This document shows positions 17,869-25,586 of a stretch of 64,000 bases of DNA, piece after piece. A model generated the notes under the pieces. The model saw only the letters and a program-made list of their open reading frames with translations. It made no database searches and was not told the DNA's origin. Position 1 is the first letter of the stretch. The number at the start of each line of letters is the position of its first letter. Both the position numbers and the translations under genes were made by a program. Location of the stretch: assembly GCA_964436825.1 (NCBI GenBank), contig CAYTEO010000008.1, forward strand, positions 11,974 through 75,973, written 5' to 3'. Origin of the DNA: CAYTEO01 sp964436825. Lineage in GTDB: Bacteria > Krumholzibacteriota > Krumholzibacteriia > LZORAL124-64-63.

Positions 17869-18375
17869 ATGACGCTCTGGGATGAGGTCAAGCGGAACAT
17901 CGTCAACTGGTACGAGACGGCCGCGGACAAGACCGGCGAGCTGGCCAAGGTCGGCCTGCGCCGCTACGACATCTTCGGGATCAGCCGCGACATCGAGCGC
18001 CAGTTCAGCGAGATCGGCAGCCACGTCTACAACGCCCTCAAGGAGGGGCGGACGGATTTTGCCGACGATCCCGTCCTGGCGTCGCTGGTGGCCAAGGTCG
18101 ACGCCCTCGAACAGGAACTCCAGCGCAAGCAGGAGGAGATCGAGAGGATCAAGGCCGAGCATGCCGCCCGGGCGCGCCAGGCCGAAGCCGCCGCGGCCGC
18201 CGCTGCCGGAGCCACGGACGGGAGCGCGGAGCAGGCAGCGGCGACGGATGCGACTCCCGGCACGACCCCCGAGACCGCTGGGGACGCCGAGGCCGGAAGC
18301 GCCGAGTCGCAGGAACGGTCGGAGACCGAGGATCCTTCCACTCCCAAGGATCCCGAGGAGCCCGACAGGGGTTGA
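17869..18375 (+). CDS. Coiled-coil protein of unknown function
   Basis: A 168-residue cytoplasmic-looking protein without signal peptide. The N-terminal half (MTLWDEVKRNIVNWYETAADKTG and LRRYDIFGISRDIERQFSEIG) is amphipathic helical. It leads into a coiled coil (about residues 75-112, KVDALEQELQRKQEEIERIK) and then an Ala-rich and acidic low-complexity tail (Ala, Glu, Ser, Thr, Pro) that is probably disordered. Small proteins of this layout occur in FCB genomes with no assigned role. The ATG at 17869 is preceded by ACGGGGGG. Its TGA stop lies inside the -35 box of the htrA promoter. Confidence 0.72.
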   Translation: MTLWDEVKRNIVNWYETAADKTGELAKVGLRRYDIFGISRDIERQFSEIGSHVYNALKEGRTDFADDPVLASLVAKVDALEQELQRKQEEIERIKAEHAARARQAEAAAAAAAGATDGSAEQAAATDATPGTTPETAGDAEAGSAESQERSETEDPSTPKDPEEPDRG

Positions 18376-18401
18376 CACCTCGCAGGGAGCGGTGTTAGCA
18401 T
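18372..18401 (+). promoter_or_regulatory. Sigma-70 promoter of htrA overlapping the upstream stop codon
   Basis: TTGACA at 18372-18377, 18-bp spacer, TAGCAT at 18396-18401 (4 of 6). The stop codon of the coiled-coil gene (18373-18375) is inside the -35 hexamer. It leaves a leader of about 105 nt before the HtrA start at 18512. Confidence 0.6.
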
Positions 18402-18511
18402 CCGATTGACCCTGCAGACGCGGCCATACCCCACCGGCCGCCCGTGCCGTCGTTCCCGATTCCAGGTGACATCCGCCTTGGTGCGGTGAAGCTCCAGCGC
18501 GGGGAGATTCC

Positions 18512-19942
18512 ATGTCCGGACGATGGGGACAGAGTCGATGCCAGGTGGCCGGTGCGGTCTTCCTGGTGCTGCTGCTGGCCGGTACGGCAGTCGGCGGGGA
18601 ACCCCCTCCCGTCTCGCGGCTCGATCCGTCCCCTGCTCCCGCCTCTCCCTTCGAGCAGGTCGCCGCGCGCGTCGCGCCGGCCGTCGTCAGCATCCGGGTC
18701 GTGCGGTCGGTCACCGGGGGAGGGCTGGACCTGGATCCCATGGAGGAGCTGTACCGTCGTTTCTTCCCCGACGACGAGCGCCGCGGCCCTGCCGCCCGCG
18801 GCAGCGGCAGCGGGTTCCTCGTCGGGGCCCAGGGGTACATCCTGACGAACAACCACGTCATCGACCGGGCCGACGAGATCACCGTCCGCTTTCCCGGTCG
18901 CGCCGAGGTCCTGCCGGCGACGGTCGTCGGGGCCGACCCCGCCAGCGACCTGGCCGTCCTGAAGGTCGAGGCCGACGATCTGCCCCCGCCGCTCGTCTTC
19001 GCGGATTCCGACGCGGTGCGCGTGGGGGCCTGGGCCATCGCCGTCGGCAATCCCTTCGGGAACCTGGCGGGCAGCGTCACGGTGGGCGTCGTCAGCGCCA
19101 AGGGACGCCGCGACCTGCAGATCCACGGTGGCGGTCCCCGCTACCAGGATTTCATCCAGACCGACGCCCCCATCAACTTCGGCAACAGCGGCGGTCCCCT
19201 GCTGGACATCGCGGGCCGGGTCATCGGCGTCAACACGGCGGTCAACAAGGCGGGGCAGGGGATCGGGTTCGCCATCCCTGCCAACTTCGCCCGCCGTGTC
19301 CTGGAGCAGATCGTCCGCCACGGGCGGGTCGTCCGGGGATACCTGGGTGTCGACGCCGGCCCGGCCCCGGGCGGGACCGGAGGCGCCGTCGTGCTGTCGG
19401 TGACGGCCGGCTCGCCGGCCGCCGAGGCCGGCCTGCGGGTCGGTGACCTGATCCTGTCCGTCGGCGACCGGGAGGTGGCCGACGAGCACGATCTGGCCTT
19501 TCTTGTCGGTGCGGCCCCCGTCGGTGACCCGGTGACCCTCACGATCGGGCGCGGGGAGCGGCGGCTGGAGGTGACGGTGGTCCTGGTCGAGGAGCCCGCG
19601 GAGACGGGCAAGGCGCCGGCCGGCGCCGGGTGGCTGGGACTGGCCGTGGCTCCCCTGGACGGTCGGCAGCCCGTGGTCCAGCGGTTGCGCGAGGCCCTGG
19701 CCCTGGAGCCGGGGCCGGGAATGCTGATCGTCTCCGTCCTGCCCGGCAGCCCCGCCGACGCCGCCGGGCTGCGGGAAGGGGACGTCCTGCTGGAGGTAGC
19801 CGGGCAGCCGGTGCCCGACGAGGCCGCCTGGCAGCAGGTGACCGCGGACCTGGGCGGGAGCAGCGATCCCGTCATCGTCCTGGTCCGCAGCGGCGGCAGC
19901 GAGAGCTACCGCCAGCTCGATCCGGAGGCCACGCGGCCCTGA
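18512..19942 (+). CDS. HtrA/DegP-type periplasmic serine protease
   Basis: A 476-residue Do-family protease and chaperone that degrades misfolded envelope proteins. An N-terminal signal segment (AVFLVLLLAGTAVGG) exports it. The trypsin-like domain has the triad His115 (LTNNHVID), Asp146 (SDLAVLKV) and Ser226 (NFGNSGGPL). Two PDZ domains follow: one from about 275 (GYLGVDAGP, SPAAEAGLRVGDLILSVGD) and one from about 375 (GWLGLAVAPL, SPADAAGLREGDVLLEVAG). It has its own promoter and precedes the sigma-factor gene by 66 bp. The domain count suits DegP/DegQ, but the exact subtype cannot be fixed by eye. Confidence 0.95.
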   Translation: MSGRWGQSRCQVAGAVFLVLLLAGTAVGGEPPPVSRLDPSPAPASPFEQVAARVAPAVVSIRVVRSVTGGGLDLDPMEELYRRFFPDDERRGPAARGSGSGFLVGAQGYILTNNHVIDRADEITVRFPGRAEVLPATVVGADPASDLAVLKVEADDLPPPLVFADSDAVRVGAWAIAVGNPFGNLAGSVTVGVVSAKGRRDLQIHGGGPRYQDFIQTDAPINFGNSGGPLLDIAGRVIGVNTAVNKAGQGIGFAIPANFARRVLEQIVRHGRVVRGYLGVDAGPAPGGTGGAVVLSVTAGSPAAEAGLRVGDLILSVGDREVADEHDLAFLVGAAPVGDPVTLTIGRGERRLEVTVVLVEEPAETGKAPAGAGWLGLAVAPLDGRQPVVQRLREALALEPGPGMLIVSVLPGSPADAAGLREGDVLLEVAGQPVPDEAAWQQVTADLGGSSDPVIVLVRSGGSESYRQLDPEATRP

Positions 19943-20008
19943 CCGTGATCCCCGGTCACGCGGGTCTCCACAGCCGGAGAGCGCCCCACACGGCGGAAGG
20001 AGGGAGGC

Positions 20009-20857
20009 ATGTCTTCCCACTCCACCTTCCTGCCCCCGACGCACGAGAAGTGCCTGGAGATCTACTTCCGGGAGATCAACCGGTACCGGTTGCTCACGCG
20101 TGCCGAGGAGGCGGAGCTGGCGCGACGGATCCGCGCCGGGGATCCGGAGGCGCTGCAGGATCTGGTCAACGCCAATCTGCGGTTCGTCGTGACCGTGGCC
20201 AAGCGCTACCAGCGCCAGGGGCTGGGCCTGGCCGACCTGATCAACGAAGGGAACCTCGGCCTGCTGAAGGCCGCTCGCCGTTTCGACGAGCGGCGCGGGT
20301 TCAAGTTCATCTCCTACGCCGTCTGGTGGATCCGCCAGTCGATTCTCCAGGCGCTGCTGGACCATGCCCGCCTGGTCCGGCTGCCCCAGAACCAGACCGC
20401 CCTGCTCATCAAGGTCAACCGGGTCCGGCAGGAGCTGGCCGGGGAAGGGCTCGAACACCCTACCAGCGGGCAGATCGCCGAGCGGATGGGTTTCCCGGAG
20501 CAGGAGGTCCGCCGCATCCTGGCCCTCAGCGGGGGGGAGGTCACCCTCGACGACACCGGGGAGGATGACCGGCCGTTCCACGAGACCCTCGTCGCGGAGG
20601 ACGCGACCGCCAGCGACGAACGGCTCTACCGGCGTGTCCTGGAGGAGGACGTCCGGCGGAGCCTCGAGGTCCTCTCCCCGCGGGAGGCGCAGATCATCGT
20701 CCTCTACTACGGACTGGACGGGGAGGATGCCCTGACGCTGGAGGCCATCGGCCGCCGGCTGGGTTTGACGCGGGAGCGGATCCGCCAGATCAAGGAGAAG
20801 GCGCTGGAGAAGATGCGCCGCACGGCAGGCCAGGAGATCCTCAAGGACTACTCCTGA
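20009..20857 (+). CDS. Primary-type sigma-70 factor lacking region 1.1
   Basis: A 282-residue group 1/2 sigma factor. Region 1.2 starts near the N-terminus (CLEIYFREINRYRLLTRAEE). Region 2 is NLRFVVTVAKRYQRQGLGLADLINEGNLGLLKAARRF (pattern only) with the -10-recognising GFKFISYAVWWIRQSI. Region 3 follows, and region 4.2 reads LTLEAIGRRLGLTRERIRQIKEKAL. There is no acidic region 1.1. Length and the FISYAVWWIRQSILQAL wording closely resemble SigA of Bacteroidetes and Chlorobi, which is the housekeeping factor there, so this may be the primary sigma of the organism. GGAAGGAGGGAGG precedes the ATG. It lies between htrA and cell-wall hydrolase genes. Confidence 0.92.
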   Translation: MSSHSTFLPPTHEKCLEIYFREINRYRLLTRAEEAELARRIRAGDPEALQDLVNANLRFVVTVAKRYQRQGLGLADLINEGNLGLLKAARRFDERRGFKFISYAVWWIRQSILQALLDHARLVRLPQNQTALLIKVNRVRQELAGEGLEHPTSGQIAERMGFPEQEVRRILALSGGEVTLDDTGEDDRPFHETLVAEDATASDERLYRRVLEEDVRRSLEVLSPREAQIIVLYYGLDGEDALTLEAIGRRLGLTRERIRQIKEKALEKMRRTAGQEILKDYS

Positions 20858-20882
20858 AGGGTCGATCACCGGCAGGAAGCAG

Positions 20883-20910
20883 TTGACACGGGCGCGGCAG
20901 CGGCTATCGT
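20883..20910 (+). promoter_or_regulatory. Sigma-70 promoter of the M23 peptidase gene
   Basis: TTGACA at 20883-20888, 16-bp spacer, TATCGT at 20905-20910 (4 of 6). It is located 62 bp before the ATG at 20972 and 26 bp after the sigma-factor stop, so the hydrolase genes can be transcribed separately. Confidence 0.6.
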
Positions 20911-20971
20911 TGCCGCGCGCCTGCACCAGACCGCAAACGCCATCCGCGGTGATCCCTGGACGAGCGGACCG

Positions 20972-21901
20972 ATGAGCAACAAGCGCTACACCTTCCTCTA
21001 CATCCCCGATGGCAGCTCGCCGTCGCGGCGGTTCGTCGTCCCCCGGCTGATGGCCTGGTCCGGCGCCGTCGGACTCGTTGCCGTCGTCCTGCTGGCCGTC
21101 CTCTACGTCTTCGGCCTCTTCCAGGGGACGAGCTGGGTGCCGGGCGGTTCCCGCCTGCAGCGGGAGAACCGGCGGCTCGCCTCCGAACTGCGCCGACTGG
21201 GTGACCGGGTCGCCCTGTTGCGCGAGGACCTGCGGGACGCCTACCGCTACCAGCAGCGCATGGCCCTGGCCCTCGGCCTGACCCCCCTGAGCGAGGCGGA
21301 ACAGGCCGCGGGCGTGGGCGGCCGTCACCCCCTGCCGCCGCAGGCCGTGAACGGCTCCTCCTGGACGCCGGGATCGCTGGCCACGGGGGCGCTGGACCGG
21401 GACCTGGACACGCTCCTGCGGCAGGCCCGCCTCCAGCAACAGGGATACCGCGCCCTGCTGGACACCCTGTCCCGGCGGGAGGAGATCCGGGGTCACCTCC
21501 CGTCGATCCGTCCCGTGGACATCGGCTGGCGCAGCTCGGGCTACGGCCTGCGCCACGATCCCTTCACGGGCCGGGCCCGCTTCCATCACGGTCTGGACTT
21601 TTCCGTTCCGGTCGGCACTCCGGTCAGGGCGACGGCCGATGGCGTCGTGACGGCCCTGCGCCGGGAACGGGGCCTGGGCAAGATGGTCCGCATCGACCAC
21701 GGGAACGGCCTGACGACCACCTATGCCCACCTCTCGCGCTGGCTGGTCCGCAAGGGGGAGCACGTCAGGCGGGGGCAGGTCATCGCCGAGTCGGGCAACA
21801 GCGGTCGTTCCACCGCACCGCATCTCCACTACGAGGTGCGGCGCCAGGGGCGCAGCGTCGACCCCAGTCCCTACATCCTCGATCGCTACGCCGGTCGCTG
21901 A
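20972..21901 (+). CDS. Membrane-anchored M23 (LytM-type) peptidase
   Basis: A 309-residue protein with one N-terminal membrane anchor (about residues 27-50, MAWSGAVGLVAVVLLAVLYV). A periplasmic coiled coil follows (about 60-95, RLQRENRRLASELRRLGD). The C-terminal M23 domain starts near residue 185, with zinc-binding and catalytic motifs HHGLDF and PHLHYEV. All canonical LytM residues appear present, so it may cleave peptidoglycan cross-links; similar anchored proteins (MepM/EnvC-like) can also activate amidases. An AmiC-type amidase is the next gene, which fits such a pairing. Confidence 0.9.
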   Translation: MSNKRYTFLYIPDGSSPSRRFVVPRLMAWSGAVGLVAVVLLAVLYVFGLFQGTSWVPGGSRLQRENRRLASELRRLGDRVALLREDLRDAYRYQQRMALALGLTPLSEAEQAAGVGGRHPLPPQAVNGSSWTPGSLATGALDRDLDTLLRQARLQQQGYRALLDTLSRREEIRGHLPSIRPVDIGWRSSGYGLRHDPFTGRARFHHGLDFSVPVGTPVRATADGVVTALRRERGLGKMVRIDHGNGLTTTYAHLSRWLVRKGEHVRRGQVIAESGNSGRSTAPHLHYEVRRQGRSVDPSPYILDRYAGR

Positions 21902-21917
21902 CTCCTGCTTCCCCTGT

Positions 21918-21945
21918 TTGCACTCCGTTGCGGTTGTGATATGTT
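21918..21945 (+). promoter_or_regulatory. Probable sigma-70 promoter of the amidase gene
   Basis: TTGCAC at 21918-21923, 16-bp spacer, TATGTT at 21940-21945 preceded by TGA, giving an extended -10 (TGnTATGTT). It is 46 bp upstream of the ATG. Confidence 0.5.
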
Positions 21946-21990
21946 CCTCCCTGCCCGGAAGCGGCCGGGAAGAAGGAGCGTTGCAACGGC

Positions 21991-23313
21991 ATGAGGCCCC
22001 CGAGATCAATCTCCCCGTCACCGATCGGGCGGCGGTGGGCACTCTGGTTGTGTCTGCTGCTGGCGACGTGCGGGGCGACGACCCGCGCGGCCGTCGTGGA
22101 GCGTGTTCGCCACTGGACCGCGCCCGATCACACGCGCGTCGTCCTGGACCTGGACGGACCGGCAGACTACGAGGTGCGCCAGGTGGGTGCCCCCGAGCGC
22201 CTGGCCATCAACGTACGGGGCGCCACCTTCAGGGAGACCGCCACGGTCCCGGTCGACGACGGCGTCGTCCTGAGGATCCGTCGCAACGCCCTGCGGGGAA
22301 GAGCCCAGGTGGTGCTCGACCTGACGGGCCGGTATCGCTACCGCCACTTCCGGCTGGCGGCGGCGGAGGGACGGCCGGAGCGCATCGTCATCGATGTCTT
22401 CAGGCCCGGCGCCCCGGCCGACACGGCCGGTGCCGCCGGGGCGGAGAGCCTGCGGAGGCAGGAGGAGAAGACGGTGACGGTGGTCATCGACCCCGGGCAC
22501 GGTGGACTCGATCCCGGTGCCATCCGCCACGGCGTCCGGGAGAAGGACGTCACCCTCGCCATCGCGCGGGAGCTGGCACGGGTACTGTCCGCGTATCCGG
22601 GCGTGCGGACGGTCCTGACACGCAAGGGGGACTACTTCGTCAGCCTGGCCGAGCGGGTGCGGATCGCCAAGCGCGCGGCAGGGGACCTGTTCGTCTCCAT
22701 CCACGCCAACACCCACCGGCGCTCGGCGGTGGATGGCATGGAGGTCTACTTCCTCTCCCTCAAGCGCGCCACCGATCAGGAGGCGCAGGCGCTGGCCGAC
22801 GCCGAGAACGCGGCCGACCTGGTGGGCGTGCCCGCGGCCGAGCGGGTGACCGACGATGTCCTGGAGATCCTGATGGATCTGCGCATGAGCCGGATCCTGG
22901 AACAGTCGCAACACCTGGCCGACGCGATCCTCGGCGCGGCCCGCCGGTCCCCGGAACTGGAGGCTCGCCGGGTGAAGCAGGCGGGTTTCCAGGTGCTGCG
23001 TTCCCTGGCCATGCCGTCGGTGCTGGTGGAGACGGCGTACCTGACGAACAGCAGCGACCGTCGGCTGCTGGCCGGCCGGACCGGACAGCGCCGCATCGCC
23101 CGGGTTTTGGCCGAAGGGATCATCTCCTATCTTGGACGGCAGCGGCCGGAACTGGCCGCGGGCGGCGAATGGACGACCCGCTACCGCGTCCGGCCGGGGG
23201 ACACCCTCTGGGATCTGGCACGCACCCACGGGACAACGGTCAAGGCCATCAAGGAGCGGAACCGGCTGCACAGTGACCGGATCCGCAGGGGACAGGTGCT
23301 GTACCTGCCCTGA
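21991..23313 (+). CDS. N-acetylmuramoyl-L-alanine amidase (AmiC type) with AMIN and LysM domains
   Basis: A 440-residue exported hydrolase that splits the amide bond between MurNAc and the stem peptide during cell separation. After a signal peptide (WALWLCLLLATCGATTRA), an AMIN domain (about 35-130) targets septal peptidoglycan. The Amidase_3 domain (about 165-385) has the zinc ligands in IDPGHGG, REKDVTL and SIHAN and the catalytic Glu in VLVETAYLTN. A LysM domain ends the protein (YRVRPGDTLWDLARTHG). Its neighbours are an M23 peptidase and YbbR, making an envelope-remodelling cluster. Confidence 0.94.
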   Translation: MRPPRSISPSPIGRRWALWLCLLLATCGATTRAAVVERVRHWTAPDHTRVVLDLDGPADYEVRQVGAPERLAINVRGATFRETATVPVDDGVVLRIRRNALRGRAQVVLDLTGRYRYRHFRLAAAEGRPERIVIDVFRPGAPADTAGAAGAESLRRQEEKTVTVVIDPGHGGLDPGAIRHGVREKDVTLAIARELARVLSAYPGVRTVLTRKGDYFVSLAERVRIAKRAAGDLFVSIHANTHRRSAVDGMEVYFLSLKRATDQEAQALADAENAADLVGVPAAERVTDDVLEILMDLRMSRILEQSQHLADAILGAARRSPELEARRVKQAGFQVLRSLAMPSVLVETAYLTNSSDRRLLAGRTGQRRIARVLAEGIISYLGRQRPELAAGGEWTTRYRVRPGDTLWDLARTHGTTVKAIKERNRLHSDRIRRGQVLYLP

Positions 23314-23354
23314 ACCGATACCACCGGACGGCGACGCCGGTGACGGGAGATGTC

Positions 23355-24281
23355 GTGAATCGTCTCGGCCTGAAGATCGTCTCGCTGGTCATCGCGATCA
23401 TCCTGTGGATCCAGGTGGCGTCGAGCCACATGGAGACCAGGGTCGTCCAGTTGCCGCTGCGGCTGAGGAACCTGCCGGAGCAGCTGACCATGGCCGGCAA
23501 CGACATCCCCGCCCACGTCACCATTCGCGGTCGCAGCAGCAAGCTGAACTTCCTGCTGCACAGCCTGCTGCGCCGGTCCCTGGGCGAGGTGGTGGTCGAC
23601 CTGGGGGAACTGCGTCCCGGCGTCCAGTTCGAACGCGCCATCTCCCCGGCCGATGTCGTCTCGGGGATGGAGGACGTCGAGGTCGTCCCGCCGGTGACCC
23701 TGTCCCTGTTCGTGGACAGCCTGGCGGTCAGGCGGCTGCCCGTGCGCGTCGTCTTCAAGGGTGAGCTGCCCCGGGACCGGTTGCTGGTCGGAAGCGTGAC
23801 GGCGGTTCCGGGGAGCGTCACGGTGCAGGGTCCCTCCCGGCAGCTGGCCGACGTGACGGAACTGACGACGGCGCCCGTGGACCTGGGCCGGATCCGCCGC
23901 CCGGCGGAACTGGTCAGGGAGGTGGTCCCGCCGGCGGACCATCTCGAGGTCGTCCCTGCCGAGGTGACTGTCAGGGTCCCCGTCGCGGTGCGCGAGGAGC
24001 GCCTGTTCGAACACCTGCCGGTGGTGGCCCTCGTCGACGCCGGCCTGTCCGGGGTGGACGTCTTCCCGCCGGTGGTGACGGTCCGGATCAGTGGCCCCGC
24101 CGACACGCTGGCGATCCTGACCCCTGCCGCCGTCGCCGTGACGGTGCCGACCAGCGGTCTCGGCCCGGGAGAACACACGCTCCGCCCCGATGTCCTGTTG
24201 CCGCCATCGTGTCGCCTCGAGGAAATCACCCCTGCGGCCGTGACCGTCGTCGTCGGCCGCGACCGGGAGCGGCGCGACTGA
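23355..24281 (+). CDS. YbbR-like domain protein (CdaR family)
   Basis: A 308-residue protein with an N-terminal membrane anchor (LKIVSLVIAIILWIQVASSH) and three repeated YbbR-type beta domains: ...LPEQLTMAGNDIPAHVTIRGRSS, then LPVRVVFKGELP, and LPVVALVDAGLSGVDVFPPVVTVRISGP (patterns only). In Firmicutes this family (CdaR) binds and regulates the diadenylate cyclase CdaA. No cyclase gene adjoins it here, but a c-di-AMP-type phosphodiesterase lies 4 kb downstream. The GTG at 23355 is preferred over the GTG at 23340 because GGGAGA is 5-10 bases before it. Confidence 0.8.
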   Translation: MNRLGLKIVSLVIAIILWIQVASSHMETRVVQLPLRLRNLPEQLTMAGNDIPAHVTIRGRSSKLNFLLHSLLRRSLGEVVVDLGELRPGVQFERAISPADVVSGMEDVEVVPPVTLSLFVDSLAVRRLPVRVVFKGELPRDRLLVGSVTAVPGSVTVQGPSRQLADVTELTTAPVDLGRIRRPAELVREVVPPADHLEVVPAEVTVRVPVAVREERLFEHLPVVALVDAGLSGVDVFPPVVTVRISGPADTLAILTPAAVAVTVPTSGLGPGEHTLRPDVLLPPSCRLEEITPAAVTVVVGRDRERRD

Positions 24282-24311
24282 CGACGCGCCGCGGACGCGA
24301 GAAAGGAAGCC

Positions 24312-25586
24312 ATGGCGATCCGTTACCACCGTCCACGCGGGACCCACGACATCCTCCTGGAGGAGATGGAGCGCTGGCACTGGTGCGAACAGCGCTGGCG
24401 CGACGTCCTCGAGAGGGCCGGTTACGGCGAGATCCGGACCCCCCTGATCGAGTCGACGGAACTGTTCACCCGGTCGGTGGGGGAGGCGACCGACATCGTC
24501 GAGAAGGAGATGTACTCCTTCGAGACCCGCGGCGGCGAGCGTCTGTCGCTGCGGCCGGAGGCGACGGCCTCGGTGGTGCGGGCCTACCTGGAGAACGGCC
24601 TGACGCGCCAGCCCGGCGTGCTGAAGTTCTACTACCTGGGTCCCATGTTCCGCTATGATCGTCCCCAGGCCGGTCGCTACCGCCAGTTCCACCAGGTGGG
24701 GGTCGAGGCCATCGGCTCGGACAGCCCGGTCCTGGACGCGGAGATCATCGCCACGGCCGTCGCCCTGTTCGAGGCGGTCGACGCGGAGGGGGTCTCCGTG
24801 CAGATCAACACGATCGGTTGCCCGGACTGTCGTCCCCCCTACGTCGAGCGGCTGCGGACCTGGGCGCGCGAGCACCGCGGGGAGTTCTGCCCCACCTGCC
24901 AGCGGCGGCTGGAGACCAACCCCCTGCGCCTGTTCGACTGCAAGGAGGAGTCGTGCCACGCCGTGCTGGCCGGCTTCCCGCCCATCAGCGAGGAGGTCTG
25001 CGACGCCTGCCGCCAGCACCACGAACAGGTGCGCGAAGCCCTGGCGGACCTGGAGGTCGACTACCGGGACGATCCCTTCCTGGTCAGGGGGCTGGACTAC
25101 TACACCCGGACGACCTTCGAGATCGCGGCGCGCCGGGACAAGCGCCAGAGCGCCCTCTGCGGCGGTGGTCGCTACGACGGCCTGGTCGAGCAGTGCGGCG
25201 GGCCGCCCACCCCGGCGGTCGGCTTCTCTGCCGGCGTGGAGCGGGCCATCCGCCTGCTGTTTCCCGAGCCGGTCCCGGCCCAGACCAGCCGCCAGTCGCC
25301 GGTCGACGTCTACATGGTCTGCCTGGGACGCGAGGCCGAACGGTATGCCCTGGCCCATGCACCCCTGCTGCGCGGTCTCTGCCGGGTCGAGATCGACTTC
25401 TCGGGGCGCGGCGTCAAGGCGCAGATGAAATCGGCCAACAGTCGCCGCGCCCGCTTCGCACTGATCGCGGGCGAGGAGGAGATCGCGGCGGGGACCTTCC
25501 AGCTGAAGGACCTCGCCAGCGGTGAACAGGTCACCATCGCCGGCCGCGAACTGCTGGGCCGGTTGCGGGAGGTCATCGAAGCGTGA
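24312..25586 (+). CDS. hisS: Histidyl-tRNA synthetase
   Basis: HisRS charges tRNA-His. The 424-residue class II synthetase starts with the typical RYHRPRGTHDIL and shows motif 2 (KFYYLGPMFRYDRPQAGRYRQFHQ region) and the histidine-specific blocks LVRGLDYYTRTTFE (HisA) and LCGGGRYDGL (HisB). A C-terminal anticodon-binding domain follows from about residue 330. A cysteine-rich insertion with several Cys pairs (CPDC, CPTC, and Cys in CDAC) lies at about 175-240 and may bind zinc, as in some bacterial HisRS. AAAGGAAG precedes the ATG. The stop overlaps the aspS GTG by 4 bases. Confidence 0.97.
   Translation: MAIRYHRPRGTHDILLEEMERWHWCEQRWRDVLERAGYGEIRTPLIESTELFTRSVGEATDIVEKEMYSFETRGGERLSLRPEATASVVRAYLENGLTRQPGVLKFYYLGPMFRYDRPQAGRYRQFHQVGVEAIGSDSPVLDAEIIATAVALFEAVDAEGVSVQINTIGCPDCRPPYVERLRTWAREHRGEFCPTCQRRLETNPLRLFDCKEESCHAVLAGFPPISEEVCDACRQHHEQVREALADLEVDYRDDPFLVRGLDYYTRTTFEIAARRDKRQSALCGGGRYDGLVEQCGGPPTPAVGFSAGVERAIRLLFPEPVPAQTSRQSPVDVYMVCLGREAERYALAHAPLLRGLCRVEIDFSGRGVKAQMKSANSRRARFALIAGEEEIAAGTFQLKDLASGEQVTIAGRELLGRLREVIEA

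Noticed and set aside
18395..22042. A 1215-codon minus-strand open frame across htrA, the sigma factor and the M23 peptidase
   Set aside because: It spans three confidently identified + strand genes and their intergenic gaps and has no recognisable domain.
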